From assembly GCA_037045455.1 (NCBI GenBank), contig JBAOIN010000016.1, forward strand, positions 496,001 to 560,000: DNA of 64,000 nucleotides, written 5' to 3'. Below the pieces are notes generated by a model, which was not told where the DNA came from, ran no database searches, and saw only the letters and a list, made by a program, of their open reading frames with translations. Source of the DNA: JADKAV01 sp037045455. Lineage in GTDB: Bacteria; Actinomycetota; Actinomycetes; S36-B12; UBA10799. Shown piece after piece: positions 8,455 to 17,896 of the stretch (position 1 is its first letter; every line of letters begins with the position of its first letter). The translations under genes were made by a program, and so were the position numbers.

Positions 8455-9711
8455 CCCTGATCGGGATCGTGGCGCTTGTGCTGGCGCTGGTGGTCTCGAT
8501 CGCCCTGCACGAGGTGGGGCACATGGTCCCTGCCAAGAAGTTCGGGGTCAAAGTCACCCAGTACATGATCGGTTTCGGCCCGACGCTCTGGTCACGAACA
8601 AGGGGTGACACCCAGTACGGCGTCAAGGCCGTCCTGCTCGGCGGCTACATCCGCATGATCGGGATGTTCCCGCCCGGCTCGGGCAAAGCCAGTCACCAGG
8701 GCCGGCTCGGGACGCTGATCGAGCAGGCGCGGGAGGATTCGGCGGCGGAGGTCGGACCCGGGGAAGAACATCGAACGTTCTACAACCTGACCGTGCCGAA
8801 GAAGCTCGTGGTGATGCTCGGCGGTCCCGTGATGAACCTGCTGATCGCGATCGTGCTGTTCACCGTGGTCTACGCCGGCTTCGGCACTCCGACCCCGAGC
8901 ACCACGGTCGACAGCGTGACCCAATGCGTTCCGACTGCCAGCGCCCCGGACGGTACGTGTGAGTCGGGTGGCACGCCCACGGGTGCCGCGAGCGCTGGGT
9001 TGCAGCCCGGTGACGTGATCGTTGCCTGGGACGGTCAGCGGGTCTCGCAGTGGTCGGAGTTGAGTCCGGCGATCCGGGCGTCGAGCGGGGGAACACACCA
9101 GGTGACCATCGTCCGCGACGGCCACGAGGTGACGCTGGACGTGCCGCTCAGCACGGTCGACGGCACGCTGCTCGGCGAATCGGGTCAGCGCGGTTTCCTC
9201 GGGGTCTCGCCGGTGGTCGAACTGCAGCCGATGCCGGTCACGGCGGTTCCCGGACAGATGTGGGACATCTCGCGTGCGATCGGCCGCGGCGCTGGCGACG
9301 TTTCCGGCCAAGATGGTCGGTCTGACGCAGGCGGCCTTCACCGATCAAGCGCGCGACCCGGAAGGTCCTGTGGGTGTGGTCGGAGTCAGCCGGATCAGCG
9401 GCGAGGTGGCAGCTGCCGACGCGCCTGCGAGCTGGCGGATCGCTCAGTTCCTGGCGATCGTGGCCTCGCTGAATCTGTTCTTGTTCCTGTTCAATCTGCT
9501 GCCGATCCTGCCGCTGGACGGCGGCCACGTGGCCGGGGCCTTGTACGAAGGTGCCCGCCGGAGGGTGGCGCACTGGCGCGGGCAGCCCGATCCCGGGCCG
9601 GTCGACGTGGCGCGCATGCTGCCAGTCGCCTATACGGTTGCGGTGCTCTTGATCGGGATGAGCGTGATCATTCTATGGGCCGACATCGTCAAGCCCATCC
9701 GGCTTGGGTGA
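8451..9711 (+). CDS. Site-2 intramembrane metalloprotease (Rip1/RseP family), one frameshift
   Basis: A membrane zinc protease that cuts anti-sigma factors and other membrane proteins, equivalent by position to M. tuberculosis Rip1. HEVGH (residues 20-24) is the zinc and catalytic motif. A PDZ-like domain follows (GLQPGDVIVAWDGQRV, then VTIVRDGHEVTLDV), and the second metal motif LLPILPLDGGHV is near the C-terminus. The frame breaks near 9290; removing one G in CGCGGCGCTGG restores RAIGRALATFPAKMVGL. Corrected length is about 419 residues. The GTG start overlaps the dxr stop. An inverted repeat follows the stop. Confidence 0.93.
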
Positions 9712-9723
9712 GGGCGTCGTAGC

Positions 9724-9802
9724 CATCCGTTAGACCTTGGAACATCGGTTAGGCGAAATGTCCGCTTTGCCCTCTAACCGATGTGTGAAGGTCTAACGGA
9801 TG
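9724..9802. repeat. Inverted repeat of the CATCCGTTAG family, between rip1-like gene and ispG
   Basis: Two 29-nt arms (9724-9752 and 9774-9802) are reverse complements except for a few central bases; the loop is 21 nt. Each arm begins or ends with CATCCGTTAGACCTT or its complement. The same arm sequence forms the inverted repeat after proS at 16297-16376, and a related one lies at 1599-1677. The element starts 13 nt after the protease stop and likely ends that transcript. Confidence 0.8.
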
Positions 9803-9855
9803 CGCAGCGCAGCGGCACCGCCAAGCGCGTCCGATGCGCGTTTGACCGCGGCTGC

Positions 9856-9870
9856 GATACTTGAGACATG
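9856..9870 (+). promoter_or_regulatory. Putative leaderless promoter of ispG
   Basis: GATACT (9856-9861) is followed by six bases and the ATG at 9868. There is no Shine-Dalgarno. The first base of the hexamer departs from TANNNT, so this is less certain than the dxr case. Confidence 0.45.
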
Positions 9871-11019
9871 TCCGTTTCCCTCGGGATGCCCGCCGCCCCC
9901 GCGCGTGTGCTGGCCCCCCGCCGGCCGACCCGGAAGATCACCCTGCGCCACCCCCACCACCCGGTCGAGGTGGGTGGCGACGCGCCGGTGAGCGTGCAGT
10001 CGATGACCACGACTCTCACCGCTGACGTCAATGCCACGCTGCAGCAGATCGCGGAACTCACCGCATCCGGATGCCAGGTCGTCCGGGTTGCTGTGCCTAG
10101 CCAGGACGACGCTGAGGCGCTGCCCGCCATAGCCAAGAAGGCCGACATCCCGGTCATCGCCGACATCCATTTCCAACCCAAGTACGTGTTCGCCGCGATC
10201 GACGCGGGATGTGCCGGGGTCCGCGTGAACCCCGGCAACATCAAGGCCTTCGACGACCGGGTGGGGGAGATCGCCCGGGCCGCCAAGGACGCCGGAGTGC
10301 CCATCCGGATCGGGGTCAACGCCGGCAGCCTGGACAAGCGACTGCTCGAGAAGTACGGCAAGGCCACACCGGAGGCGCTGGTGGAAAGCGCACTGTGGGA
10401 ATGCTCGCTGTTCGAGGAACACGACTTTCGTGACATCAAGATCTCGGTCAAACACCATGATCCGGTGGTGATGGTGCAGGCCTACCGGCAACTCGCCGCG
10501 GCGTGTGACTACCCGCTGCATCTCGGTGTCACCGAGGCCGGCCCGGCGTTCCAGGGCACGGTCAAGTCGGCCGTCGCGTTCGGCGCGCTGCTGTCCTCGG
10601 GGATCGGCGACACGATCCGCGTGAGCCTGTCCGCGCCGCCGGTGGAAGAGGTCAAGGTCGGCCTGCAGATCCTGGAGTCGCTGAACCTGCGGGAGCGCGG
10701 TCTGGAGATCGTGAGTTGCCCCAGTTGTGGGCGTGCGCAAGTAGACGTCTACACACTGGCGGAACAGGTCACGGCTGGGTTGCAGGGCCTTGAGGTGCCG
10801 TTGCGGGTGGCCGTCATGGGCTGTGTGGTGAATGGACCGGGAGAAGCCCGGGAAGCCGACCTCGGCGTGGCAAGTGGCAACGGCAAGGGGCAGATCTTCG
10901 TGAAGGGCGAGGTAATCAAGACCGTGCCCGAGGCGCAGATCGTCGAGACCCTGATCGAGCAGGCCATGCGGCTGGCCGAAGGCATGGAGGCCGGCGAACC
11001 CAGCGTCTCGGTCGGGTGA
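9868..11019 (+). CDS. ispG: 4-hydroxy-3-methylbut-2-en-1-yl diphosphate synthase (flavodoxin)
   Basis: A 4Fe-4S enzyme of the MEP pathway that converts MEcPP to HMBPP. The 383 residues carry the TIM-barrel part (SVQSMTTTLTADVNATL, ADIHFQPKY, GVRVNPGNI, RIGVNAGSLD). The cluster ligands follow, SCPSCGR and, further on, AVMGCVVNGPGEAREADLG. Length and motifs match the bacterial family. The ATG is fixed by the family N-terminus and by a box 6 nt upstream. The stop overlaps the GTG of the acetyltransferase gene. Confidence 0.97.
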   Translation: MSVSLGMPAAPARVLAPRRPTRKITLRHPHHPVEVGGDAPVSVQSMTTTLTADVNATLQQIAELTASGCQVVRVAVPSQDDAEALPAIAKKADIPVIADIHFQPKYVFAAIDAGCAGVRVNPGNIKAFDDRVGEIARAAKDAGVPIRIGVNAGSLDKRLLEKYGKATPEALVESALWECSLFEEHDFRDIKISVKHHDPVVMVQAYRQLAAACDYPLHLGVTEAGPAFQGTVKSAVAFGALLSSGIGDTIRVSLSAPPVEEVKVGLQILESLNLRERGLEIVSCPSCGRAQVDVYTLAEQVTAGLQGLEVPLRVAVMGCVVNGPGEAREADLGVASGNGKGQIFVKGEVIKTVPEAQIVETLIEQAMRLAEGMEAGEPSVSVG

Positions 11020-11849
11020 GCACACCGGTCCGGCTGCTGTCCGGAGCCGACGCTCCCGACCTGCGCCAGTTGCTCGCCACGGACCCGGCCTCGTACGCCA
11101 TGGTCAGCGAGCGGATCAGCCTGATCGGGGTGGGATCCGGGCTGGGTGCTGAGGTCTGGGGCTGGTTACCGGAGGGCCGGCTTGTATCGGCGCTCTACCT
11201 CGGCGCCAACGTCGTACCCATCGCCGCTGGTGATCAGGCAATAGCGGACTTCGCTGCGCGAGCCCGGCAGATACCGCGCCGATGCTCGTCGATCGTGGGT
11301 CCGTCGGCGGCGGTGCTCGCGTTCTACGAGCAGGTGCGCGCTGTCTGGGGCGACGCTCGCGACGTCCGCCCCCATCAACCGATGCTGCTCATCGCGCACC
11401 CTCCGGCCGTTCCTGCGCATCCCGACGTGCGAGCCGCGACGATGGACGACCTCGACGCGCTCTTTCCCGCCTCGGTGGCGATGTTCACCGAGGAGTTGGG
11501 TATCAGCCCCCTGGCGGCCGACGGCGGTGCCGCCTACCGCCGCCGGGTAGCCAGCCTGATCGGACAGGGCCGGGCGTTCGTCTTGATGGACCAGGGCGAG
11601 GTGGTGTTCAAAGCCGAGGTCGGCGTGGTGTCCCAGGACGTGGCGCAGATTCAGGGCGTGTGGGTCCATCCGGGACACCGGGGCCAGCATTTGTCGGAGC
11701 CAGGCATGGCGGCGGTTGTGGACCTCACGAGACGACGGTTCGCTCCGACGGTCACGCTGTACGTCAACGACTACAACCACGCCGCTCTGGCGACCTACCA
11801 CCGGGTCGGGTTCGAGCAGGTGGGCGAGTTCGCGACGGTCCTGTTCTAG
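11016..11849 (+). CDS. GNAT-family N-acetyltransferase (DUF4081 + GNAT)
   Basis: A protein of 277 residues with two parts. Residues 1-130 resemble the DUF4081 half found in actinobacterial proteins beside ispG (M. tuberculosis Rv2867c has the same place). Residues 135-277 form a GNAT domain with VVFKAEVGVVSQDVAQIQGV, the acetyl-CoA loop region VHPGHRGQHLSEPG and the C-terminal VNDYNHAALATYHRVGFEQV. The substrate is unknown. The GTG overlaps the ispG stop, so it is co-transcribed. It converges with the GH31 gene. Confidence 0.9.
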   Translation: MSTPVRLLSGADAPDLRQLLATDPASYAMVSERISLIGVGSGLGAEVWGWLPEGRLVSALYLGANVVPIAAGDQAIADFAARARQIPRRCSSIVGPSAAVLAFYEQVRAVWGDARDVRPHQPMLLIAHPPAVPAHPDVRAATMDDLDALFPASVAMFTEELGISPLAADGGAAYRRRVASLIGQGRAFVLMDQGEVVFKAEVGVVSQDVAQIQGVWVHPGHRGQHLSEPGMAAVVDLTRRRFAPTVTLYVNDYNHAALATYHRVGFEQVGEFATVLF

Positions 11850-11902
11850 CCTGATTGTTCAATTCGCCTACGCAGCGTCAGGGCCAGAAGTGAACTATTG
11901 GG

Positions 11903-14489
11903 CTACAAGGCAGCCTGCAGCGCCGCCACGATCTGGTCACCCACCGGGTCGCCCACCTTGACGAAAGCCGCGGGCGTGCCGATCGGGGCAGGTACCGACG
12001 TGGTCGCATCGCCTGCAAAGACCTGGCCGGTCAACACGTGCCGCCACTGGCCCGGCGGGAACGTCACCTGCGCGGTGGTTGCGTTCTCCGCGTACACGGG
12101 CGCCACCAGCAGGTGGTCCCCGAGGAAGAACTGCGTGTCAGCCTTCGCCGCGTTCGTGCCCGGGTAGACCTGCCAACCACTGCGCATCGCCGGGATCCCC
12201 TTCTGCACGGCCTCCTGGATCACGGCGGTCCGGTAGTCGCGAAGCGCAGCGTAGATCTGCGACGCCCGGGCGAACTGCGCGCGGGTCTGCGGGGTGTCGT
12301 ACACCTGCTGGTTCAGCGTGGGCCGGTTCGTCTCGTGGGTGCGCATGACGACCCCGAACGCCTCCATCTCCGCCCAGCGCGCGTTCAACTGCGGCGGCCG
12401 GATGAAGTTCGTGACGGCGGCGTTGACACTCGTGTACCCGCCGATGTCGCTGTGCCACAGCGGTGCCCCGGAGATGCCACCAGCCAGCATGCCTTTGAGT
12501 GCGTTCGGCATGCCGTCCTCGCTGGGCGTAGTTGACCATCTGGTCACCGGCCCACATCAACGGCACATTGTGAGGGCTGCCCAGATAGCTGGAACGGAAG
12601 AACGACACACAGTCGGGCACTCCTCCTCGCTGGCAGGCATCACGAACGGTGCGGGCCCACAACTGCGGCCAGCGGTTGTGCTGGGCGCGGGCGCTGCCGT
12701 TGGCCACCTTGGCGTCCAAAGGCAGGTACTCGCCGAAGTCGGCCATGAATCCGGATGCCCCGACGCCAAGCACCTGATCGGCGATGACCTGGGCGAACCA
12801 ATCGCGGGCAGCCGGGTTCGTCAGATCGACCAGGGCCGTCGGGAACCCGACGGTTTGCACGACGTAGGGCTTGCCGCCACGCTCGTTGCGCACGAGGTAC
12901 CCCTTCGACCGCGCCTCTTTGTAGAGGTTGCGGATGGGCTTGCCGTTCACCATGTCTGCGTTGATGACGAAGGGGTTCACGTAGGTCATCACCCGGATGC
13001 CCTGGGCGTTGAAGTCCGAGACCATCTGCTCCCAGTCGGGGTACGTCGTGCGGTCCAGCTGCCAGGTCCACCACAGCTGCTCGCCGAAACTGGTCACCCG
13101 CTTTCCGACCCAATCCTGCAGCCAGACCCCGGAGATCTTCGTGCCCGCAGCCTGCATGTCGGCGACGACCTGACGCACCTTCGCTGTCCCACCCTGGATG
13201 CCGAGGACCGCGCCACTGGTGATCCAGTTCGCCAACTCCGGCCGCGAAACGCCGGCAGCGCGGGCGGCCAGCAGGTCAGTGGGGTTGCTGCGGGCCAGGA
13301 CGGTGGCGGTGAGCTGGTTGCGGAAGGACTCCAATGAGATCTGCCGCGGCCGGCTCATGTCGGCCACGCTCAAGGCACCGCTGCGGCGCGTGTCCGCCAG
13401 GGCGAACGACCGGTACTGGTCGGTGACGTAAGTCGGCCAAGCGCCGTACGTCGTGCGAAGGTTTCCGGCGCCCCAGGTGGCAGCGTCGATGGTCGTCGCG
13501 GCCGGCTTCTCGCCGCGGGTCACGCCCTGCTCCTGTACCAGAATTGGCAGCACTTCGCCGTTGAGGTCGAAGTCCTGGAACTGGGTGCCGAATCCGTGGA
13601 CGCCGGCGTTCGCAGCACGCCCCGACGTCAGCTGCACGCTGGTGGGATCCACGTCGTTTTTGCGCAAGCGGAACTCCACCGTCATCTGCAATGACGAGAC
13701 GTCGGCGGACGGCTGCACCGGTGTGAATGTCACCTGGTAGCGCGCGTGGTCGCCACCCCCCGAGAGCACGCCGCGTAATTGCAGGGACTGTCCGTCTTGC
13801 CGGGCCGAGGTGATGCTCTGGTCGCGCAGGCGGGCGAGGCGTGTGACTTGTGGCCAGAATGCGCCGGCCGTCGAGCGCTGGAACCAGCGCAGGCGGCTGC
13901 GAGCGGCGCTTACGAAAGCGGCAGTCCGATCGCTGGACCAGGCCAGCCGGCCCGCTCCGTCGAAGGCGGTCACCGGCGCGTTGCGCGCCACCGTCACCCG
14001 GAACTCACCGAGCTGATAGACGCCGGCAGCGGCCTTGTTGATCTGCAATTGGCCGGGTCGCATCGGGGCGAGGCGGTCCTCAGGGGGAGGGGTGAACCCC
14101 GGGTAGATGGATTTCAGTGAGACCCGATTGCTCGTCACGGTTCGGCCGCTGGCATGGACTGCGGCACGTATTTGCCAGGTGCCCTCCTTGAACGTCGTGA
14201 ACGGGATTTGTGCTCGGCCACCCGAAGCCCGGCCGGAGGCAACGGTCTGCCAATCGGTCGTCGAGGTGCGGGTCTGGATGCGAACCTTGCGATTGCCAGG
14301 GGTGCGAACCGTGGCGCGCACGGTCTTGCTCACCTGAGCGGTGCGGGTGTTGACCGACAGTGTGATGGTGGGCGTTGACCCAGCGGCTTGTGCAGACGCC
14401 CCCAGCTGCGGTGGATTGCTGGCTAACACCGGTGCCGGGCAAAGCATCGCGGCGGTGAGCGCGACAACTGCGGGCGGGCGCAACGACAT
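11903..14489 (-). CDS. Secreted GH31 glycosidase, sulfoquinovosidase-like subgroup, one frameshift
   Basis: About 861 residues after correction. The ATG at 14489 follows GGGAG and begins a signal peptide (SLRPPAVVALTAAMLC, A-rich end). A roughly 130-residue beta domain precedes the GH31 part. The catalytic region resembles E. coli YihQ: VWLQDWVGKRVTSFGEQLWW, the nucleophile Asp in FMADFGEYLP and the acid/base Asp in MWAGDQMVNY, then HSDIGGYT and MMRTHE-like MRTHETNRP. The frame breaks near 12527; deleting one base gives AGDQMVNYAQEDGMPNAL. Where YihQ has the sulfonate-binding Arg, this protein appears to have Gln, so an ordinary alpha-glycoside may be the substrate. It converges with the GNAT gene and is divergent from proS. 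Confidence 0.85.
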
Positions 14490-14541
14490 AGCGACTCCCA
14501 TCGCTGTAGGTGGCACTCAGGGTAGTCCCAGCCGTCCACCG

Positions 14542-14557
14542 TAGGCTGTGCTTCGTG
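14542..14557 (+). promoter_or_regulatory. Leaderless promoter of proS
   Basis: TAGGCT (14542-14547) stands 7 nt before the GTG at 14555. No Shine-Dalgarno is visible in front of that codon. The opposite strand carries TACCCT (14519-14524), a possible -10 for the divergent GH31 gene. Confidence 0.55.
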
Positions 14558-16306
14558 CTGAGAATGTCCACGCTGTTCCTGCGCACGCTGCGCGAGGATC
14601 CCGCCGATGCGGAAGTGCCGAGTCACAAGTTGCTCGTGCGAGCCGGTTGTGTGCGCCGGGTCGCGCCGGGGGTCTTCACCTGGCTGCCGCTGGGGTACAT
14701 CATCTACCGCAACGTGGAGCGCATCGTGCGCGAGGAGATGGATGCCGCCGGCTTCCAGGAGGTGCACTTTCCGGCGTTGCTGCCGCGCGAACCCTACGAG
14801 GCCACGGGTCGCTGGACGGAGTACGGGGACCTGCTGCTGCGCTTGCAGGACCGCAAGGGCGCCGACTACCTGCTCGGTCCGACCCATGAGGAGATGTTCA
14901 CGCTGCTGGTCAAGAGCGAGTACTCCTCGTACAAGGACCTGCCGTTGTGCATCTACCAGATCCAGACGAAGTACCGCGACGAGGCGCGGCCGCGGGCGGG
15001 CATCCTGCGCGGCCGGGAGTTCGTGATGAAGGACTCGTACTCGTTCGACATCGACGACGAGGGCCTGCAGCGTTCCTACGATCGACACCGCGCGGCCTAC
15101 ATCAAGACGTTCGACCGGCTCGGCCTGAACTACGTCATCGTTTCGGCGATGTCCGGGGCCATGGGTGGCTCGGCAAGTGAGGAGTTCCTGGCGCCCTGCG
15201 AGTCCGGCGAGGACACGTTCGTGCGTTCCGCGGGCGGTTATGCGGCCAACGTGGAAGCGGTGGTGACCGTGCCGCCGGAGCAGGTGCCGATAGAGGGTCA
15301 GCCGGCCGCGCATGTCGAGGACACCCCGGACACGCCGACCATCGAGACCCTGGTGGCTGTGGCCAACGAACTTTTCCCGGATCGCGGTTATACGGCGGCG
15401 GACACGTTGAAGAACGTCGTGCTGATGCTCGACTATCCCGACGGTTCGGCCTCGCCGTTGGTGGTGGGGCTGCCGGGCGACCGGGACGTCGACATGAAGC
15501 GGCTCGAGGCGCAGGTGTCGCCCGCCGTCCCGCGGCCGTTCGAGGAGGACGACTTCAAGGGCTTCCCACAGATGGTCAAGGGCTACATCGGCCCGGAGGT
15601 GTTGGGCGAGGAGCGCGGGATCCGCTACGTGGTGGACCCGCGCGTGGTCACCGGTACGGCCTGGATCACGGGGGCGAACCAGCCGGGCAAGCACGTGTTC
15701 GACCTCGTGTGCGGACGCGACTTCACTGCGGATGGAACGATCGAGGCGGCGGAAGTGCGCGCGGGTGACCCGGCGCCGGACGGCTCCGGGCCGCTGCACA
15801 CGGAACGCGGCATCGAGATCGGTCACATCTTCCAACTGGGCCGCAAGTACGCCGAAGCGTTGGATCTCACCGTGCTCGACGAGAACGGCAAGTCCCGCGT
15901 CGTCACGATGGGTTCGTACGGGATCGGGGTTTCGCGGGCTGTGGCGGCGATCGCCGAGCAGTACCACGACGACAAGGGCTTGATCTGGCCGCGGGAGGTC
16001 TCGCCGGCGGACGTTCACATCGTCGCGACCGGCAAGGATGCGGCCGTGTACGAGACTGCCGAGGAACTGGCGATTGCACTGGAGGATGCCGGCGTCCGGG
16101 TCTTGTACGACGACCGGCGGCAGGTGTCCCCGGGCGTGAAGTTCAACGACTCCGAGTTGTTGGGGGTGCCGACCATCGTGGTCGTCGGCAAGCGGCTGGT
16201 GGACGGCATGGTGGAGATCAAGGACCGGGCGACCGGGGAGCGGCAGGAGGTCGCGGTGGCGGAAGCGCTCGCCACGCTGATCGGGATCTGCCGCCCCATC
16301 CGTTAG
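14555..16306 (+). CDS. proS: Prolyl-tRNA synthetase
   Basis: Charges tRNA-Pro. The 583 residues have the bacterial-type architecture. Class II motif 1 and 2 regions are present (FPALLPREPYEATGRW, GPTHEEMFTLLVK, QIQTKYRDEARPRAGILRGR, FVMKDSYSFD). A YbaK-like editing insertion spans about residues 220-400, with motif 3 (GSYGIGVSRAVAA) and an anticodon-binding domain at the C-terminus. GTG 14555 is chosen over ATG 14564 because actinobacterial homologues begin LRMSTLFLRTLREDPADAE and because of the -10 spacing. The stop codon is supplied by the first arm of an inverted repeat. Confidence 0.97.
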   Translation: MLRMSTLFLRTLREDPADAEVPSHKLLVRAGCVRRVAPGVFTWLPLGYIIYRNVERIVREEMDAAGFQEVHFPALLPREPYEATGRWTEYGDLLLRLQDRKGADYLLGPTHEEMFTLLVKSEYSSYKDLPLCIYQIQTKYRDEARPRAGILRGREFVMKDSYSFDIDDEGLQRSYDRHRAAYIKTFDRLGLNYVIVSAMSGAMGGSASEEFLAPCESGEDTFVRSAGGYAANVEAVVTVPPEQVPIEGQPAAHVEDTPDTPTIETLVAVANELFPDRGYTAADTLKNVVLMLDYPDGSASPLVVGLPGDRDVDMKRLEAQVSPAVPRPFEEDDFKGFPQMVKGYIGPEVLGEERGIRYVVDPRVVTGTAWITGANQPGKHVFDLVCGRDFTADGTIEAAEVRAGDPAPDGSGPLHTERGIEIGHIFQLGRKYAEALDLTVLDENGKSRVVTMGSYGIGVSRAVAAIAEQYHDDKGLIWPREVSPADVHIVATGKDAAVYETAEELAIALEDAGVRVLYDDRRQVSPGVKFNDSELLGVPTIVVVGKRLVDGMVEIKDRATGERQEVAVAEALATLIGICRPIR

Positions 16307-16376
16307 ACCTTGGCACATCGGTTAGAGGGCAAAACGGGCATTTCCATCTAACGGATGTGCCAAGGTCTAACGGATG
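16297..16376. repeat. Inverted repeat of the CATCCGTTAG family, after proS
   Basis: The arms 16297-16325 and 16348-16376 (29 nt each) are reverse complements with one mismatch; the loop is 22 nt. The arm is almost the same as in the repeat at 9724-9802. The left arm contains the proS stop (TAG within GTTAG), so the last codons of proS lie inside the element. The convergent lipoprotein gene ends 5 nt beyond the right arm, making this a probable two-way terminator. Confidence 0.82.
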
Positions 16377-16380
16377 CTGA

Positions 16381-17460
16381 TCACGGCACCCGAACAGCCA
16401 GCAACCTGTCGTCCTTCGGCTTAGGAGTACCGCGGCCGTCGGTGTTGTTCGTGAGTACCCACAACCCGCCCCCGGGCGCGGCCACGACATCGCGCAAGCG
16501 TCCGTACTCTTGGCTGAACCACGGCTGCGGCTTCGAGGCCTTGCGCCCGTCCAGCGGGATCTCGAACAGTGCCTCCCCGCGCAATCCCGCAACCCAGGCC
16601 ACGTCGTCCAGAATCGCCAGCCCGCTCGGAGATGCGGTGGAGGTGGGCGACCAGGTGGCCTTCGGGTTCGTCATGCCCGCCTCGTCACACGGACCCTCAC
16701 ACAGCGGCCATCCGTAGTTGTTGCCGGGCTCGATGAGGTTCAGTTCGTCGACGTCATTCTGGCCGAACTCGCTGGCCCACAACTGACCCTGGGAATTCCA
16801 TGCCAGTCCCTGCACATTCCGGTGACCCCACGAGTACACCGGCGATTGCGGGTCGGGATTACCAGGTGCTGGCCGGCCGTCGGGCCGCAACCGCAGAATC
16901 TTCCCGCCCAGCGAAGAGCGGTCCTGTGCGAGGTCGGCCTGGCCGGTCTCGCCGGTGCCGACGTAGAGCATGCCGTCGGGACCGAAGGCGATCCGTCCGC
17001 CGTTGTGAATGAAACCCTTGGGAATGCCGCTGAACACCGTGCGTTCGTTACTTAGCTTCGAGCCGTCGAAGTCGAGAACTGCGATGCGATTGTCCGTTGC
17101 GGCGGTGTAGTAGACGTACACCTGATCGCCGCGCATCGCCAGACCGAGCAGGCCGCCTTCACCCTCCGGACGCACGTCCTTGAGCGTGGCCGCCACCGTG
17201 GTCCGGCCGTTGTCCAACAGCAGGATCTGGGCAGTGTCGCGCTGGGTGATCAGTGCTTTGCTGTCGCCCAATGGCAGCACACTCCAGGGCGCCTTCAGAC
17301 CCGTTGCAAGCGTGGCGGTCACTGCAGGTTGCTGCAGGGGACTCGAGGTGGCCTTGGGCATTGCGGACGGAGAAGTCGGCGTCGCGGACGGAGTCGGCGG
17401 TGTCGTGCTGGAACACGCGGCCAGCGCTGCTCCGAGGACCAGCAGAGCAAGACGACGCAT
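16381..17460 (-). CDS. Lipoprotein with PQQ-dependent sugar dehydrogenase (GSDH) beta-propeller
   Basis: A protein of 359 residues with a lipoprotein signal: MRRLALLVLGAALAAC, lipobox LAAC, then a Ser/Thr/Pro-rich linker. The body is the six-bladed glucose/sorbosone dehydrogenase propeller, seen in GGLLGLAMRGDQVYVYYT, HNGGRIAFGPDGMLYVGTGE, SLGGKILRLRPDG, YSWGHRNVQGLAW and SEFGQNDVDELN. The conserved His-Asn-Gly-Gly-Arg strand holds the likely catalytic His. It would oxidise sugars outside the membrane if PQQ is available; no PQQ genes are seen here. ATG 17460 is preferred, with an in-frame ATG at 17469 as alternative. It is the third gene of a minus-strand operon. Confidence 0.88.
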   Translation of the reverse strand: MRRLALLVLGAALAACSSTTPPTPSATPTSPSAMPKATSSPLQQPAVTATLATGLKAPWSVLPLGDSKALITQRDTAQILLLDNGRTTVAATLKDVRPEGEGGLLGLAMRGDQVYVYYTAATDNRIAVLDFDGSKLSNERTVFSGIPKGFIHNGGRIAFGPDGMLYVGTGETGQADLAQDRSSLGGKILRLRPDGRPAPGNPDPQSPVYSWGHRNVQGLAWNSQGQLWASEFGQNDVDELNLIEPGNNYGWPLCEGPCDEAGMTNPKATWSPTSTASPSGLAILDDVAWVAGLRGEALFEIPLDGRKASKPQPWFSQEYGRLRDVVAAPGGGLWVLTNNTDGRGTPKPKDDRLLAVRVP

Positions 17461-17473
17461 GTCGCCCATCTTC

Positions 17474-17896
17474 TCAAATGGGAGGATTCTCGCCGCCTGG
17501 CCAGGGAAAGGCCTGCCCCGCAGCACCCCAGCCCTGCGCGGTCACCGCACAATCACGCACGGCTCGAATCGCCCAGTTCCGCCGCTCTTGCAGGTTCATC
17601 GATTCGGCGATGAGTTCCACGTACAGCGGCACCAGTCGTAACTCGACCCTCGCAAGGAGTGCCCGCGCCGACGCGTCGCCTCGAACAGGCTGGCCGACGT
17701 CGTAGGCCGGCGCCGGGGGCAGTGGTTCTTGTCCGTCCTCGGTGAGCCAGGCCCGCAGTTGGTCCCGGCGGGTGCGATGGACTTCTAGCAGCGCCAAGGC
17801 GGTGTCGCGATCTTCGCTAAGGCGGGCGCCGCCCCTGCCGTAGGCGTACATGACCGCGTACTCACCGGCCAGCACGGCCTGCAACCCGTCGCTCAC
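17474..17896 (-). CDS. DUF4439 ferritin-like domain protein
   Basis: 140 residues, all helical, starting GLQAVLAGEYAVMYAYGRGG, with a second helix pair around LALLEVHRTRRDQLRAWL and the end LVPLYVELIAESMNLQERR. The Glu and the ExxH-like VHRTRRD are placed as in ferritin-like four-helix bundles. The family lies beside rimP-nusA in many actinobacteria. Whether it binds metal is unknown. The GTG overlaps the stop of the upstream lipoprotein gene (GTGA). Confidence 0.85.
   Translation of the reverse strand: MSDGLQAVLAGEYAVMYAYGRGGARLSEDRDTALALLEVHRTRRDQLRAWLTEDGQEPLPPAPAYDVGQPVRGDASARALLARVELRLVPLYVELIAESMNLQERRNWAIRAVRDCAVTAQGWGAAGQAFPWPGGENPPI

Noticed and set aside
14423..16318. A 631-codon open frame antisense to proS
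   Set aside because: It is the shadow of a high-GC coding frame. The His/Arg/Val-rich product matches nothing, and proS is unmistakable on the other strand.
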